32,531 bases of DNA from Allorhizobium paknamense (GTDB lineage: Bacteria > Pseudomonadota > Alphaproteobacteria > Rhizobiales > Rhizobiaceae), in assembly GCF_030815125.1 (NCBI RefSeq), contig NZ_JAUSWH010000028.1:1-32531 (forward strand), given 5' to 3'. The notes under the pieces are model-generated. The model searched no databases and was not told where the DNA came from. It was given only the letters and a program-made list of their open reading frames with translations. Shown in pieces: positions 7,522 through 14,910 of this stretch. Numbering within the stretch: the first letter of the stretch is position 1; the number at the start of each line of letters is the position of its first letter. A program made the translations under genes and the position numbers.

Positions 7522-7594
7522 GGCGCTATCTTCAACACAATTGCGGAAATACACTCCGTAGCATGCCCACAGATCAACAAATGACTGCGTATGT

Positions 7595-8512
7595 ATGGCT
7601 CTCACTATGAAAGAATCCAGCACCGTCGCTGCTTTGGCAACGCTGCTCTACGATTTTCTTCCTGCCAGTGGAAACAATGCGACTGCCTTCCCTCTAGCTG
7701 CGAGGAAGGTCGGCGTTGGTGCGCTATGGCCTGAAGGCTACAGCAAAGGTCCTGGTATAACTCAGCTGCTAACAGCCACTCTCGAACAGCAGCGCAGCCG
7801 GTTCTGCCCGTTGATCCTTGAAATTGTTAAGCAGTCGATGACGTGGCGCAGCAAGCGGGAGCCGCTTTCACGGGCAGAGCTTGACGAACTCAATCGCCTC
7901 CTCCCAGGCGTGGGGTTTAAGATCCCGGATCTTCTCGATCCTGAATTTCTAGCATCCCTGCCCGGCTCACCTGTTGCGCCCGCGCCGCAGCCAACTCCCG
8001 CTACCCCTGCTGCTGCCGATCCAGCCGTGCTCAAAGACCTTAGGCAACGACTGCAGGATTTAGGAGGCCTCAGTCCGCAAACTCGCGGGTTCGCCTTCGA
8101 AATTTTTCTCCACGACTTGTTTAAGGTATACGGCCTATCGCCTCGCGCATCATTTCGTCCTCGCACAGGCGAGCAAATCGACGGTAGCTTCGAGCTAGGC
8201 AACGACACCTACCTGCTCGAGGCTAAATGGCACAGTGCGCCGACACCTGCAGCGGATCTACATATCTTGAATGGGAAACTGAACAGTCGACCAACTTGGT
8301 CTAGAGCCCTGTTTATCAGCTATGGCGGTTTCGGGCCTGACGGATTGGAAGCGTTCAATCGCGGCAAAAGCAGCCTGATCTGCATGGATGGATACGACCT
8401 CTACGAGACATTGAGCCGGGAGTTGCCATTGGATCGTGTTATTGCTCGCAAGGCACGACACGCTGTCGAGACCGGCCTGATCCATGTCTCTGTGCGAGAA
8501 CTTTTCCCATAA
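7595..8512 (+). CDS. Mrr-like PD-(D/E)XK restriction endonuclease
   Basis: The product has 305 residues in two parts joined by a Pro/Ala-rich linker (about 124-143). The C-terminal part has the nuclease core of the Mrr-like restriction fold: a helix with RGFAFEIFLHDLF (164-176), then GEQIDGSFEL with D196, then YLLEAKW with E209-x-K211. The N-terminal part (1-120) is helical and unrecognised, and could be the target or modification sensor. Mrr-like enzymes usually cut modified foreign DNA (type IV restriction). It stands alone, with no cognate methyltransferase nearby. ATG at 7595 lacks a clear ribosome site, and ATG at 7607 is an alternative. Confidence 0.72.
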   Translation: MALTMKESSTVAALATLLYDFLPASGNNATAFPLAARKVGVGALWPEGYSKGPGITQLLTATLEQQRSRFCPLILEIVKQSMTWRSKREPLSRAELDELNRLLPGVGFKIPDLLDPEFLASLPGSPVAPAPQPTPATPAAADPAVLKDLRQRLQDLGGLSPQTRGFAFEIFLHDLFKVYGLSPRASFRPRTGEQIDGSFELGNDTYLLEAKWHSAPTPAADLHILNGKLNSRPTWSRALFISYGGFGPDGLEAFNRGKSSLICMDGYDLYETLSRELPLDRVIARKARHAVETGLIHVSVRELFP

Positions 8513-8633
8513 GAGCGGTATCTTGCTCCGACCCGGGTGAACCGGGAGACGGACGGTACCTATATCCTGTTACTCTGCTGCTGGTTCTTCCTGTTTTCCG
8601 AATATCCTGATTATCAGTATATCTACTTTGGGT

Positions 8634-8713
8634 GAACCTGCGTTCGTACCGCCCTGAACTCAGAAACAGGGGGCGTACGAACCTGAATTCGCCCACTCCC
8701 GAACCTAGGTTCG
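8634..8713. promoter_or_regulatory. Four operator/iteron repeats before the winged-helix gene
   Basis: GAACCTNNNTTCG occurs at 8634-8646, 8679-8691 and 8701-8713. A degraded copy (GAACTCAGAAACA) lies at 8656-8668. The starts are 22, 23 and 22 bases apart, about two helical turns. The last copy lies in the perfect 14-bp palindrome CGAACCTAGGTTCG. The array lies directly upstream of the gene at 8783 and is a likely binding array for its winged-helix product, either for autoregulation or as replication iterons. Confidence 0.7.
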
Positions 8714-8782
8714 CCCCATGTCGTCTTGCCAATCGCGCGAAACAGCCTGATATAGAGGGCATACGCAAACACGGAGACCGAT

Positions 8783-9277
8783 ATGGAAGAAACTGTAAAA
8801 GCAAAGTCGCCGGATGTCCAGGCGCTCAAACAGAATGAAAAGAAATGGACGCCGACGCTGATGAAGGCGGGGTGGAGCGCCATTCCGAACATCATCATCG
8901 AAAAACAGCGCGCCTTGGGGCTGGACGCTTTGGACGTCAATATCCTGCTGCACCTGATCCAATACTGGTGGACTGAGGACAACGTGCCGCGTCCTGCGGT
9001 CGGCACGATCGCGGAAGCGTTGAACGTGACGCCCCGGACGATTCAGAAGCGCATCACCGGAATGCAGAAGATCGGGCTGATCACGCGGGACGAGCGCCGG
9101 CACAGCAAGTTTGGCAGCCAGACCAACCTTTATCGCTTTGACGGGCTGATCGCTGCCTGCACGCCGCATGCGCTTGAGAAGATAGCGGCTGCCAAGAAGA
9201 AGGCTGAGGACGAGAAGGACAGGGTGAAGCGCAAAAAGCCCAAGCTGGTCGTGAACAACGACGCGCCGGGCTCTTGA
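8783..9277 (+). CDS. Winged-helix DNA-binding protein (regulator or Rep-like)
   Basis: The product has 164 residues. Residues 50-125 form a winged helix-turn-helix (ALDVNILLHLIQYWW, then VGTIAEALNVTPRTIQKRITGMQKIGLI and a wing ending in TNLYRFDGL). The C-terminus is a Lys/Glu-rich charged tail, so the protein is much shorter than a full replication initiator. The four evenly spaced repeats upstream argue for either autoregulation or a remnant of a second replicon. The family resembles HTH proteins common on plasmids and prophages of Alphaproteobacteria. I cannot decide between regulator and Rep fragment. Confidence 0.7.
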   Translation: MEETVKAKSPDVQALKQNEKKWTPTLMKAGWSAIPNIIIEKQRALGLDALDVNILLHLIQYWWTEDNVPRPAVGTIAEALNVTPRTIQKRITGMQKIGLITRDERRHSKFGSQTNLYRFDGLIAACTPHALEKIAAAKKKAEDEKDRVKRKKPKLVVNNDAPGS

Positions 9278-9374
9278 GCGGGCGAGCCCGCAATCGACAG
9301 GAAGGACTGTTGACCTCACTGTCCGTCAGACGAGACAGCTGGCCCAGTGCTGTGGCAGGCTCAGAAAAAGCAAT

Positions 9375-9411
9375 GCCCCGGGCGCTTGCAATGCAGAGGC
9401 GCTACCGGGGC
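9375..9411 (+). promoter_or_regulatory. Stable hairpin between winged-helix gene and Abi-like gene
   Basis: GCCCCGG (9375-9381) pairs with CCGGGGC (9405-9411), extended inward by GCGC/GCGC with a small bulge. There is no T tract after it, so it is a weak terminator candidate. It may be a 5' leader structure of the Abi-like gene 40 bases downstream. Confidence 0.4.
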
Positions 9412-9450
9412 TCACAAACACAAGATGGAATAAATTGAGGAGATATTCAA

Positions 9451-10095
9451 GTGGTTTTTGAGTATACGCCGGCGATTATAGCGAATCTGGAGTCATCTCA
9501 CTCCCCCGAACGGCTGGGACCTTACTACGCCCTTGCCGGTAACGACAAGGTGCTGGGGCTCCAGCTGTACGCCTGGAACAGCGCCTTGTCGCAGGCGCTT
9601 TACACGCCGTTGCAAGGTCTTGAGGTAACTTTACGCAACGGGCTTGGCGACCAGTTGAAGGCTGCGTTTGGCCCGACCTGGTTTGATCTCAATCCCGGGC
9701 CGGCGTTGCAATATCCCCTGCCCGACATGCTCCTGAAGGTACGCACCGAGCTTGGCCGTCACGGAAGCGTCGCGGATCACGGGCGCGTGGTGGCGGAGTT
9801 GAACTGGGGGTTCTGGACAGGGCTTCTTGCCAAGCGCTACGAGCAGCTGTGGCGCTCGCACTTCCGCAAGGTCTTCCGGTCGGAGGGGCCCCTCACCCGT
9901 GCGCAGATCTTTCAGCCGCTTGATGATCTCCGCCGGCTGCGTAACCGGATCGCGCACCACGAACCGATCCTGAACCGCAATATTGCTGCGGACTACGCAT
10001 CGATCATCCAGCTGATCAGCTACATTTCGCCGGACACGGCCCGCTGGATCGACGAACATAGCCAGGTTGCAGCGGTGATCACTGCCAAGCCTTGA
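9451..10095 (+). CDS. Abi-like protein with HEPN RNase motif
   Basis: The product has 214 residues, almost all helical. LRRLRNRIAHHEPIL at 160-174 contains R164-NRIA-H169, the Rx4-6H signature of HEPN ribonucleases, in the setting typical of Abi-like (abortive infection) proteins. The start is GTG at 9451 with GAGGAG 9-14 bases before it. Such proteins usually act as RNases that stop growth on phage infection. No antitoxin such as an MNT nucleotidyltransferase lies beside it. A tRNA-directed activity is possible because the plasmid carries its own tRNA-Arg, but nothing in the sequence proves the target. Confidence 0.72.
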   Translation: MVFEYTPAIIANLESSHSPERLGPYYALAGNDKVLGLQLYAWNSALSQALYTPLQGLEVTLRNGLGDQLKAAFGPTWFDLNPGPALQYPLPDMLLKVRTELGRHGSVADHGRVVAELNWGFWTGLLAKRYEQLWRSHFRKVFRSEGPLTRAQIFQPLDDLRRLRNRIAHHEPILNRNIAADYASIIQLISYISPDTARWIDEHSQVAAVITAKP

Positions 10096-10217
10096 CATGG
10101 CAGTGGGTACGATGTGCTGCAACCCTTTGAATCTTGGGTCAGTCGCGTCTCGCCGCGTTGAATTTCATCGCCACAGCAACTAGAACCGATCAAGAGTGAT
10201 CGCGTGGGGATGCGGGT

Positions 10218-10613
10218 ATGTGGTTTTGGCTCAAGCGAGGCATCGCGGTCGCCGTGCTTGGATATGTGGCTTACGGTGTCTGGGACTATTACCGTGCCGG
10301 CTACTTCACCCGCCCGGATATGCCAGAAGGGGCATTTTCGATCTCCTACAAGAGCGGTCTCAGGGCAATCCTGGTTGATGTCGAGAATCAGCAGGAGAGC
10401 CGCAGATACCTCGGGTATCCCATAGATGTCCCGTTCTATCTCAAAGATGCATGGGCGAAATGCAGCCCTCCCACAGAGGACGAAAAACCGAATGTCGAGA
10501 CATTCCTGGCCGAGCGCAATATGCCGGGCCAGCGGTTCGAGGCCGTATGCCGCATTCAGGCTGACAATGATACCGTTGTCCGGGGACTGATCACCAGCGT
10601 TCCGCGTCTGTGA
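10218..10613 (+). CDS. Single-pass membrane or exported protein, unknown
   Basis: The product has 131 residues. The N-terminus (WFWLKRGIAVAVLGYVAYGVW) is an uncleaved membrane anchor, and the rest is soluble and probably periplasmic, with two Cys residues (AKCSPP and AVCRI). No family is recognised. ATG at 10218 follows a G-rich stretch (GGGGATGCGGG). It lies between the Abi-like gene and a small acidic protein, at the right end of the first accessory module. Confidence 0.6.
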   Translation: MWFWLKRGIAVAVLGYVAYGVWDYYRAGYFTRPDMPEGAFSISYKSGLRAILVDVENQQESRRYLGYPIDVPFYLKDAWAKCSPPTEDEKPNVETFLAERNMPGQRFEAVCRIQADNDTVVRGLITSVPRL

Positions 10614-10714
10614 AACGCGAGGCCAGTGCTCCCGGAGATCTTTGCGGGATGCAGATCTGCATGTTGTCTGACCACAAGATCCCGTTAATCTCGCGACTTT
10701 CAAAGGAGACCGAG

Positions 10715-10966
10715 ATGACCGAAGACCAGATTCCTGACTTTGTCGAAGATATCCTTGCAACGGGTTGCCCCATCGACGCCATTGGCGACGACCTGTATGT
10801 TCTGGGTGAGCTTGATGTGCCTGAGCAGGACGTAGAGCGCGTGTCGCGGGAGGTTCACGCGATCAGCCTCAGGTACGGCGAGCGAGATCATCTGCGCCGA
10901 GAAATCTGCGCCTATCTGTTTTCAATTGGCCGCTTTTACGATCTGAAGCAGGAGACGTATCACTAA
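10715..10966 (+). CDS. Small acidic hypothetical protein
   Basis: The product has 83 residues, acidic and helical (TEDQIPDFVEDILATGCPIDAIGDDLYVLGELDVPEQDVERV). ATG at 10715 is preceded by AAAGGAG at a good distance, which decides the start over longer in-frame options. No family is recognised. The stop codon touches boundary repeat A, so this is the last gene of the first accessory module. Confidence 0.6.
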   Translation: MTEDQIPDFVEDILATGCPIDAIGDDLYVLGELDVPEQDVERVSREVHAISLRYGERDHLRREICAYLFSIGRFYDLKQETYH

Positions 10967-11100
10967 GGGGCCCTGCCCCTCGCGCCGGCAAGGGGACGGT
11001 TCCCGAGGCTCCGCGCTGCGCTTGTGCGCCCGCCGTCTGAAACCCTTGCCATTGCTACCCCCGGACTTCGCCAGTCAGGCAGGGTTGCATGAGCTGCAAC
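10967..11100 (+). repeat. Accessory-module boundary repeat, copy A
   Basis: About 134 bp, directly repeated at 14291-14420 and present inverted at 626-750. Matching blocks with copy B include CTGCCCCTCGCGCC, GCAAGGGGACGGTTCC, CGCGCTGCGCTTGTGCGCC, CCGGACTTCGCCAG and AGGGTTGCAT followed by AGCTGCAAC. It begins immediately after a stop codon and ends about 150 bases before the methyltransferase gene. Copies A and B therefore bracket the restriction-modification operon. Confidence 0.88.
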
Positions 11101-11214
11101 GCGTGCCTGGCTATCCAGAACGAGAATGACATTCAAAACTTCTGTGCGAAAGCCAGCACAAACTAGAACATAACATGAACATTCCGTTTGTATGCTGAGT
11201 CGGATTATGCCAGG

Positions 11215-11231
11215 GTGTCAAAAAATGACAC
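11215..11231 (+). promoter_or_regulatory. Candidate operator of the methyltransferase gene
   Basis: GTGTCA and TGACAC form a perfect inverted repeat around AAAAA. It ends just before the GGAG ribosome site (11235-11238) of the GTG start at 11248. The methyltransferase has its own N-terminal HTH. Relatives such as M.SsoII and M.EcoRII repress their own genes through such domains, so this is a likely autoregulatory site. Confidence 0.6.
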
Positions 11232-11247
11232 AGTGGAGATTCGGACA

Positions 11248-12498
11248 GTGACCCCCCAGGACAAAAGCGAGTTTACGAGGCTCAGGGAACAGGCCGGTCT
11301 CACCATCGAGGAGGCGGCAAAAGTCATCAAGGTTTCTCTGCGCTCGGCCTACCGCCACGAAAACGGCGAGTGCTCTCCCTCCCCGCTCGCGCTGGAAATG
11401 CTCCGGCTCCTCGCCAGCAGTCACCGGCCTCCCGAAAGATCCTCCAGATTTCGCTTCATCGACCTGTTTGCCGGGATCGGGGGCCTGCGCGTCGGCTTCG
11501 AGAACATCGGTGGGAGGTGCGTGTTCACGAGTGAGTGGGACAAGTACGCCAGCGAAACATACCGCAAGAACTTTCCGGAGGACGGCGAACACATCTTCGC
11601 AGGGGATATCCGGGAATACACCAAGGACGAGGCGGCACTCGCCCGCATTCCGGCGCATGATGTCCTTCTCGCCGGGTTTCCGTGCCAGCCCTTTTCCATT
11701 GCCGGTGTCTCCAAGAAAAATGCCCTGGGGCGACCGCACGGCTTTCTCGATGCCACCCAAGGCACGCTCTTCTTCGATGTTGCCCAAATCATCCGCCATC
11801 ACCGGCCAAAGGCGTTTCTCCTGGAGAACGTGAAGAACCTGCAACGGCATGACAAGGGACAGACCTTTGCCACCATCATGAACGTGCTGGAAAAGGAGCT
11901 GGGCTACAAGGTCGTGACGCGGATCATCAGTGCGCGTCCCTGGGTGCCACAGGGGCGGGATCGCATCTTTCTTGCCGGCTTCCGGGATCACGATGCCGCC
12001 TTTTCATTTGATGACGTAGTCATTCCGGCCGGGCCGGAGCCGACGCTCGGCTCCATCCTGGAAGCACAGGTCGCTGACAAGTACACACTCACACCCAAGC
12101 TGTGGGAGTATCTTCAGGCTTACAAGAAGAAGCACGAATCCAAGGGTAACGGTTTCGGATTCGGTCTGTTTGGCCCGGGCGATGTCGCGCGGACCCTTTC
12201 CGCCCGATATTACAAGGATGGTTCCGAAATCCTGATCGATCAGGGAAAGGGAAAGCGGCCGCGTCGCCTGACGCCCAGGGAGTGTGCCCGGCTGATGGGC
12301 TTCGAGCGCGGCAATCGCACCTGGAACATCCCGGTATCAGATACGCAGGCCTACAAGCAATTCGGCAATGCCGTGGTGATGCCTGTTGTGGAGGCAATCG
12401 CAGAGGCGATGAGCCCTTGGCTTCCGTCCGCGACGGCAGAGGTTCTAACGTTTCCTGCCGAGCCGGCCGAACCACAAAAGGCCCTCGCGCATGGCTGA
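11248..12498 (+). CDS. DNA (cytosine-5) methyltransferase, Dcm/EcoRII-like
   Basis: The product has 416 residues from GTG 11248 (GGAG 9 bases upstream). Residues 8-56 form an Xre-like helix-turn-helix. The C5-methylase motifs follow: I FIDLFAGIGG (70-79), IV GFPCQPFS with catalytic C146, VI ENV (193-195), VIII QGRDRIF (235-241) and X QFGNAV (371-376). The target-recognition region (about 278-330: KYTLTPKLW, KKHESKGNGFGFG, TLSARYYKDGSEILI) is close in wording to Dcm and M.EcoRII, which modify the inner C of CCWGG. It protects host DNA from the linked endonuclease. The stop overlaps vsr by 8 bases. In-frame TTG at 11188 is a less likely start. Confidence 0.93.
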   Translation: MTPQDKSEFTRLREQAGLTIEEAAKVIKVSLRSAYRHENGECSPSPLALEMLRLLASSHRPPERSSRFRFIDLFAGIGGLRVGFENIGGRCVFTSEWDKYASETYRKNFPEDGEHIFAGDIREYTKDEAALARIPAHDVLLAGFPCQPFSIAGVSKKNALGRPHGFLDATQGTLFFDVAQIIRHHRPKAFLLENVKNLQRHDKGQTFATIMNVLEKELGYKVVTRIISARPWVPQGRDRIFLAGFRDHDAAFSFDDVVIPAGPEPTLGSILEAQVADKYTLTPKLWEYLQAYKKKHESKGNGFGFGLFGPGDVARTLSARYYKDGSEILIDQGKGKRPRRLTPRECARLMGFERGNRTWNIPVSDTQAYKQFGNAVVMPVVEAIAEAMSPWLPSATAEVLTFPAEPAEPQKALAHG

Positions 12499-12952
12499 TG
12501 TTGTGCCCCCCGAAGTCCGTAGCAGGATGATGGCGGGGATCCGGGGCAAGAATACCAAACCTGAACTGCTTGTCCGGCACTCGCTTCATGCGGAAGGATT
12601 CCGCTACCGGCTTCATGCCGCGGGGCTACCCGGCAAACCCGACATGGTTTTCCCGAAACACCGTGCAGTGGTCTTCGTTCACGGTTGTTTCTGGCATGGC
12701 CATGACTGCCACCTGTTTCGCCTGCCGGCGACGCGGACAGATTTCTGGGAGACCAAGATCAAGGGTAATGTCGCGCGCGACCTCAAGGCAGTTGACGCCC
12801 TCCGGAAGGCCGGGTGGCGTGTTGGCACGGTATGGGAATGCGCTGTGAAAGGGCGCACGCGTAGGCCCATCAGTGAAGTATCTGCGCATCTTGCCGGGTG
12901 GCTCCGGGGCGATTCCGCAATGTTCGAGGCTGAAGGTCTGAAACATGATTGA
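12491..12952 (+). CDS. vsr: Very short patch repair endonuclease
   Basis: The product has 153 residues. Hallmarks of Vsr are intact: VVPPEVRSRMMAGIRGKNTKPE at the N-terminus, GLPGKPDMVF with catalytic D51, and the zinc and active-site segment FVHGCFWHGHDC (62-73). It nicks at T:G mismatches left by deamination of 5-methylcytosine in Dcm-type sites and so limits the mutation cost of the linked methylase. It overlaps the methylase gene by 8 bases upstream and the endonuclease gene by 8 bases downstream, so the three are translationally coupled. Its presence supports a CCWGG-like target for the system. Confidence 0.94.
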   Translation: MADVVPPEVRSRMMAGIRGKNTKPELLVRHSLHAEGFRYRLHAAGLPGKPDMVFPKHRAVVFVHGCFWHGHDCHLFRLPATRTDFWETKIKGNVARDLKAVDALRKAGWRVGTVWECAVKGRTRRPISEVSAHLAGWLRGDSAMFEAEGLKHD

Positions 12953-14285
12953 AACGCTGGAAGCGCTTGCCGGCCTGATGCGTCAGGACGGGGCAGTACG
13001 CATCTATGCCAAGAAACTGGCTCCTAACGATAACTCCAAGAACCAGGTTTATCTGGGGGGCGATTTTTCCGCGCTGAACATCATTCCCCACGGTGCGGTG
13101 ACTACTGACGACGCGGAGATTGCCGGCAGTGTCCGTGACCGGGCGAAGGCTCCCATCCGCTTCCTGTGGATTGACGAGAGCGGCCGCTACGAAGCCCCGA
13201 ACGCCCAGCTCATCCTCTATCCCAAGTACCCCGAAGTGCGCATGTCAGGCTTTCTCAAGGGTGCCAACCTGAAAGGCGCGCGCGATGCACCCGGTGACGT
13301 GATGCGGGTACGGGACGAAGGACGCGTGCTGTTTCTGGGGATCACACAGGATGGTACGGTGCTGGGCCACGCGGTCCCTGCAACCAGTCCCCTGGCACGC
13401 GCCCTTGAAGTCAGGAGCGATCTGGAGCCGCTGGGAGTATTTCTGGAGATCCCGGCCGAGCCGGCGGCCGGCAGTACCAGAGCGCAGCTGCTGGCCACGC
13501 TCGAAGCCATCTACCGCAGGCACTGGATCCCGTCCCAAAAGCTCAACAAGTACGGAGTCAAACAGCCATATGCCGCACGTAACGGGGGTGGCTATACGCT
13601 TGAGGCCGAGCTTGGCATTTCACCCAACGGCTATTCGGAGCCGGACTATCTTGGCTGGGAAATCAAGCAATATGCTGTGACGGACTTCAACGCCTACCGC
13701 CCCACCAGCGTCGTGACACTGATGACACCCGAACCGACCGGAGGCTTTTACCGTGATAACGGCGCCGAAGCCTTCGTCCGGCGGTTCGGGTATCCCGACA
13801 AGAGCGGCAAGCCCGGCCGTATCAATTTTGGCGGGATCTACGCCAGCACGAAGGTTTTTCATGCGGACACCGGTCTTCAGCTCCGCATGACAGGCTACGA
13901 CATGGCAGCCGGCAAGATTACCGATATGGATGGAGGTATTGCCCTTGTTGACCGCCATGGCGAGATTGCGGCACTGTGGAAATACCCCGGCATTATCGAA
14001 CACTGGAGCCGCAAGCACGCGCAGGCGGCCTACGTGCCGTCGCTGTACCGTACGCCTCCGCCGGAGTATCGCTACGGCGCGCGCATTCTCCTGTGCGAGA
14101 AAACGGACTTGACCCTCTTCCTGCGGGCGATAGCGGACGGCACGGTCTATTACGACCCGGCCCTGAAAATCGAGCCGGCAACCGGCCTGAAAAGGCGAAG
14201 CCAGTTCCGGATACGTCATGATCAGCTTGTACGTATGTACCACCAAAGCGAGCTAGTGGAGCTTGATGTAGCGCATTCAGCGTGA
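12945..14285 (+). CDS. Restriction endonuclease: EcoRII-N-like domain plus MvaI/BcnI catalytic domain
   Basis: The product has 446 residues. The C-terminal half resembles the MvaI/BcnI family: IPSQKLNKYGVKQPYAARNGGGYTLEAELGI, then SEPDYLGWEIKQY giving D234-x4-E239-x-K241. MvaI and BcnI themselves are only about 240 residues. The extra N-terminal region (about 18-150) contains YAKKLAPNDNSKNQVYL, strikingly like YIKRLSANDT...QVGLYIP of the EcoRII effector domain. The protein looks like an effector domain fused to a catalytic domain from a different family. Expected cleavage is at CCWGG or a related CCNGG/CCSGG site, possibly needing a second site (type IIE). It is last in the operon after methylase and vsr. 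Confidence 0.82.
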   Translation: MIETLEALAGLMRQDGAVRIYAKKLAPNDNSKNQVYLGGDFSALNIIPHGAVTTDDAEIAGSVRDRAKAPIRFLWIDESGRYEAPNAQLILYPKYPEVRMSGFLKGANLKGARDAPGDVMRVRDEGRVLFLGITQDGTVLGHAVPATSPLARALEVRSDLEPLGVFLEIPAEPAAGSTRAQLLATLEAIYRRHWIPSQKLNKYGVKQPYAARNGGGYTLEAELGISPNGYSEPDYLGWEIKQYAVTDFNAYRPTSVVTLMTPEPTGGFYRDNGAEAFVRRFGYPDKSGKPGRINFGGIYASTKVFHADTGLQLRMTGYDMAAGKITDMDGGIALVDRHGEIAALWKYPGIIEHWSRKHAQAAYVPSLYRTPPPEYRYGARILLCEKTDLTLFLRAIADGTVYYDPALKIEPATGLKRRSQFRIRHDQLVRMYHQSELVELDVAHSA

Positions 14286-14290
14286 GTGGG

Positions 14291-14420
14291 GTAAGGACCC
14301 CTGCCCCTCGCGCCAGCAAGGGGACGGTTCCAAGGGCTTCGCGCTGCGCTTGTGCGCCTATGAAACCCTCGCCTGTCCTACCCACCGGACTTCGCCAGGG
14401 AGGGTTGCATAAGCTGCAAC
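14291..14420 (+). repeat. Accessory-module boundary repeat, copy B
   Basis: This direct repeat of 10967-11100 has two short deletions (after TGTGCGCC and after TTCGCCAG) and scattered mismatches. It starts a few bases after the endonuclease stop codon. Its end GTTGCAT...GCTGCAAC can form a small hairpin, as in the other copies. Confidence 0.88.
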
Positions 14421-14451
14421 TGATGGCCAAAGGCTCCGGAATACTGCGAAA

Positions 14452-14910
14452 CTATTTTCCCTCAACCTTCTGCGCCGGCAACCCGAACGTTGGCGTTTCG
14501 GGAATCTGGACATAGTAAAAGCCCGGGCATCGATCTTCACCCGTACATTCTACTGTTACCCGATCGATCTTGACTTCCCGACATTGGTGACCCGGTACAT
14601 GGTCTGTAATTTCCGATATCTCACCCTTCTTTAGCCCATCAAAAGACAGCGAGATAGCGCGCTCTTCATTTTCAACGTTCTTGTTCCGATACCAGAGATA
14701 AACGTTAATCGGCACGCTGTTGGCAGGTCCTCTCTCTGTCACTTTAAGGGTGGCTTTGATCATGCAGGCAGGGACGCAGCTGCCACCTCCGCAATCCGTT
14801 TTATCAAGCGTATCGAGGCGCATAGTGATTTCATGTGTTGCCGCATCTGCGAGCGCGAAAGTCGGAACGACGGCGCAAAGTAAGGCCACGACGTATGAAA
14901 GCTTTATCAA
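14452..14910 (-). CDS. Small Cys-rich exported protein
   Basis: The product has 152 residues. The N-terminus is a classical signal peptide (MIKLSYVVALLCAVVPTFALA, cleaved before about residue 22). The mature part has at least six Cys (DCGGGSCVPAC, QCREV, VECTGEDRCPGF), which suggests disulfides in the periplasm, and an immunoglobulin-like beta pattern. The start overlaps the end of the upstream gene (ATG at 14910, stop at 14907-14909), so the two are coupled. No family is recognised. As a small periplasmic partner of the larger exported protein it could be an inhibitor or immunity protein, which is speculation. Confidence 0.68.
   Translation of the reverse strand: MIKLSYVVALLCAVVPTFALADAATHEITMRLDTLDKTDCGGGSCVPACMIKATLKVTERGPANSVPINVYLWYRNKNVENEERAISLSFDGLKKGEISEITDHVPGHQCREVKIDRVTVECTGEDRCPGFYYVQIPETPTFGLPAQKVEGK

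Noticed and set aside
11218..11991. Minus-strand open frame opposite the methyltransferase
   Set aside because: Antisense shadow of a gene with all C5-methylase motifs.
10967..14420. Transposon carrying the restriction-modification genes
   Set aside because: The bracketing repeats have no transposase, no terminal inverted repeats and no short target duplication, so a transposon is not supported.
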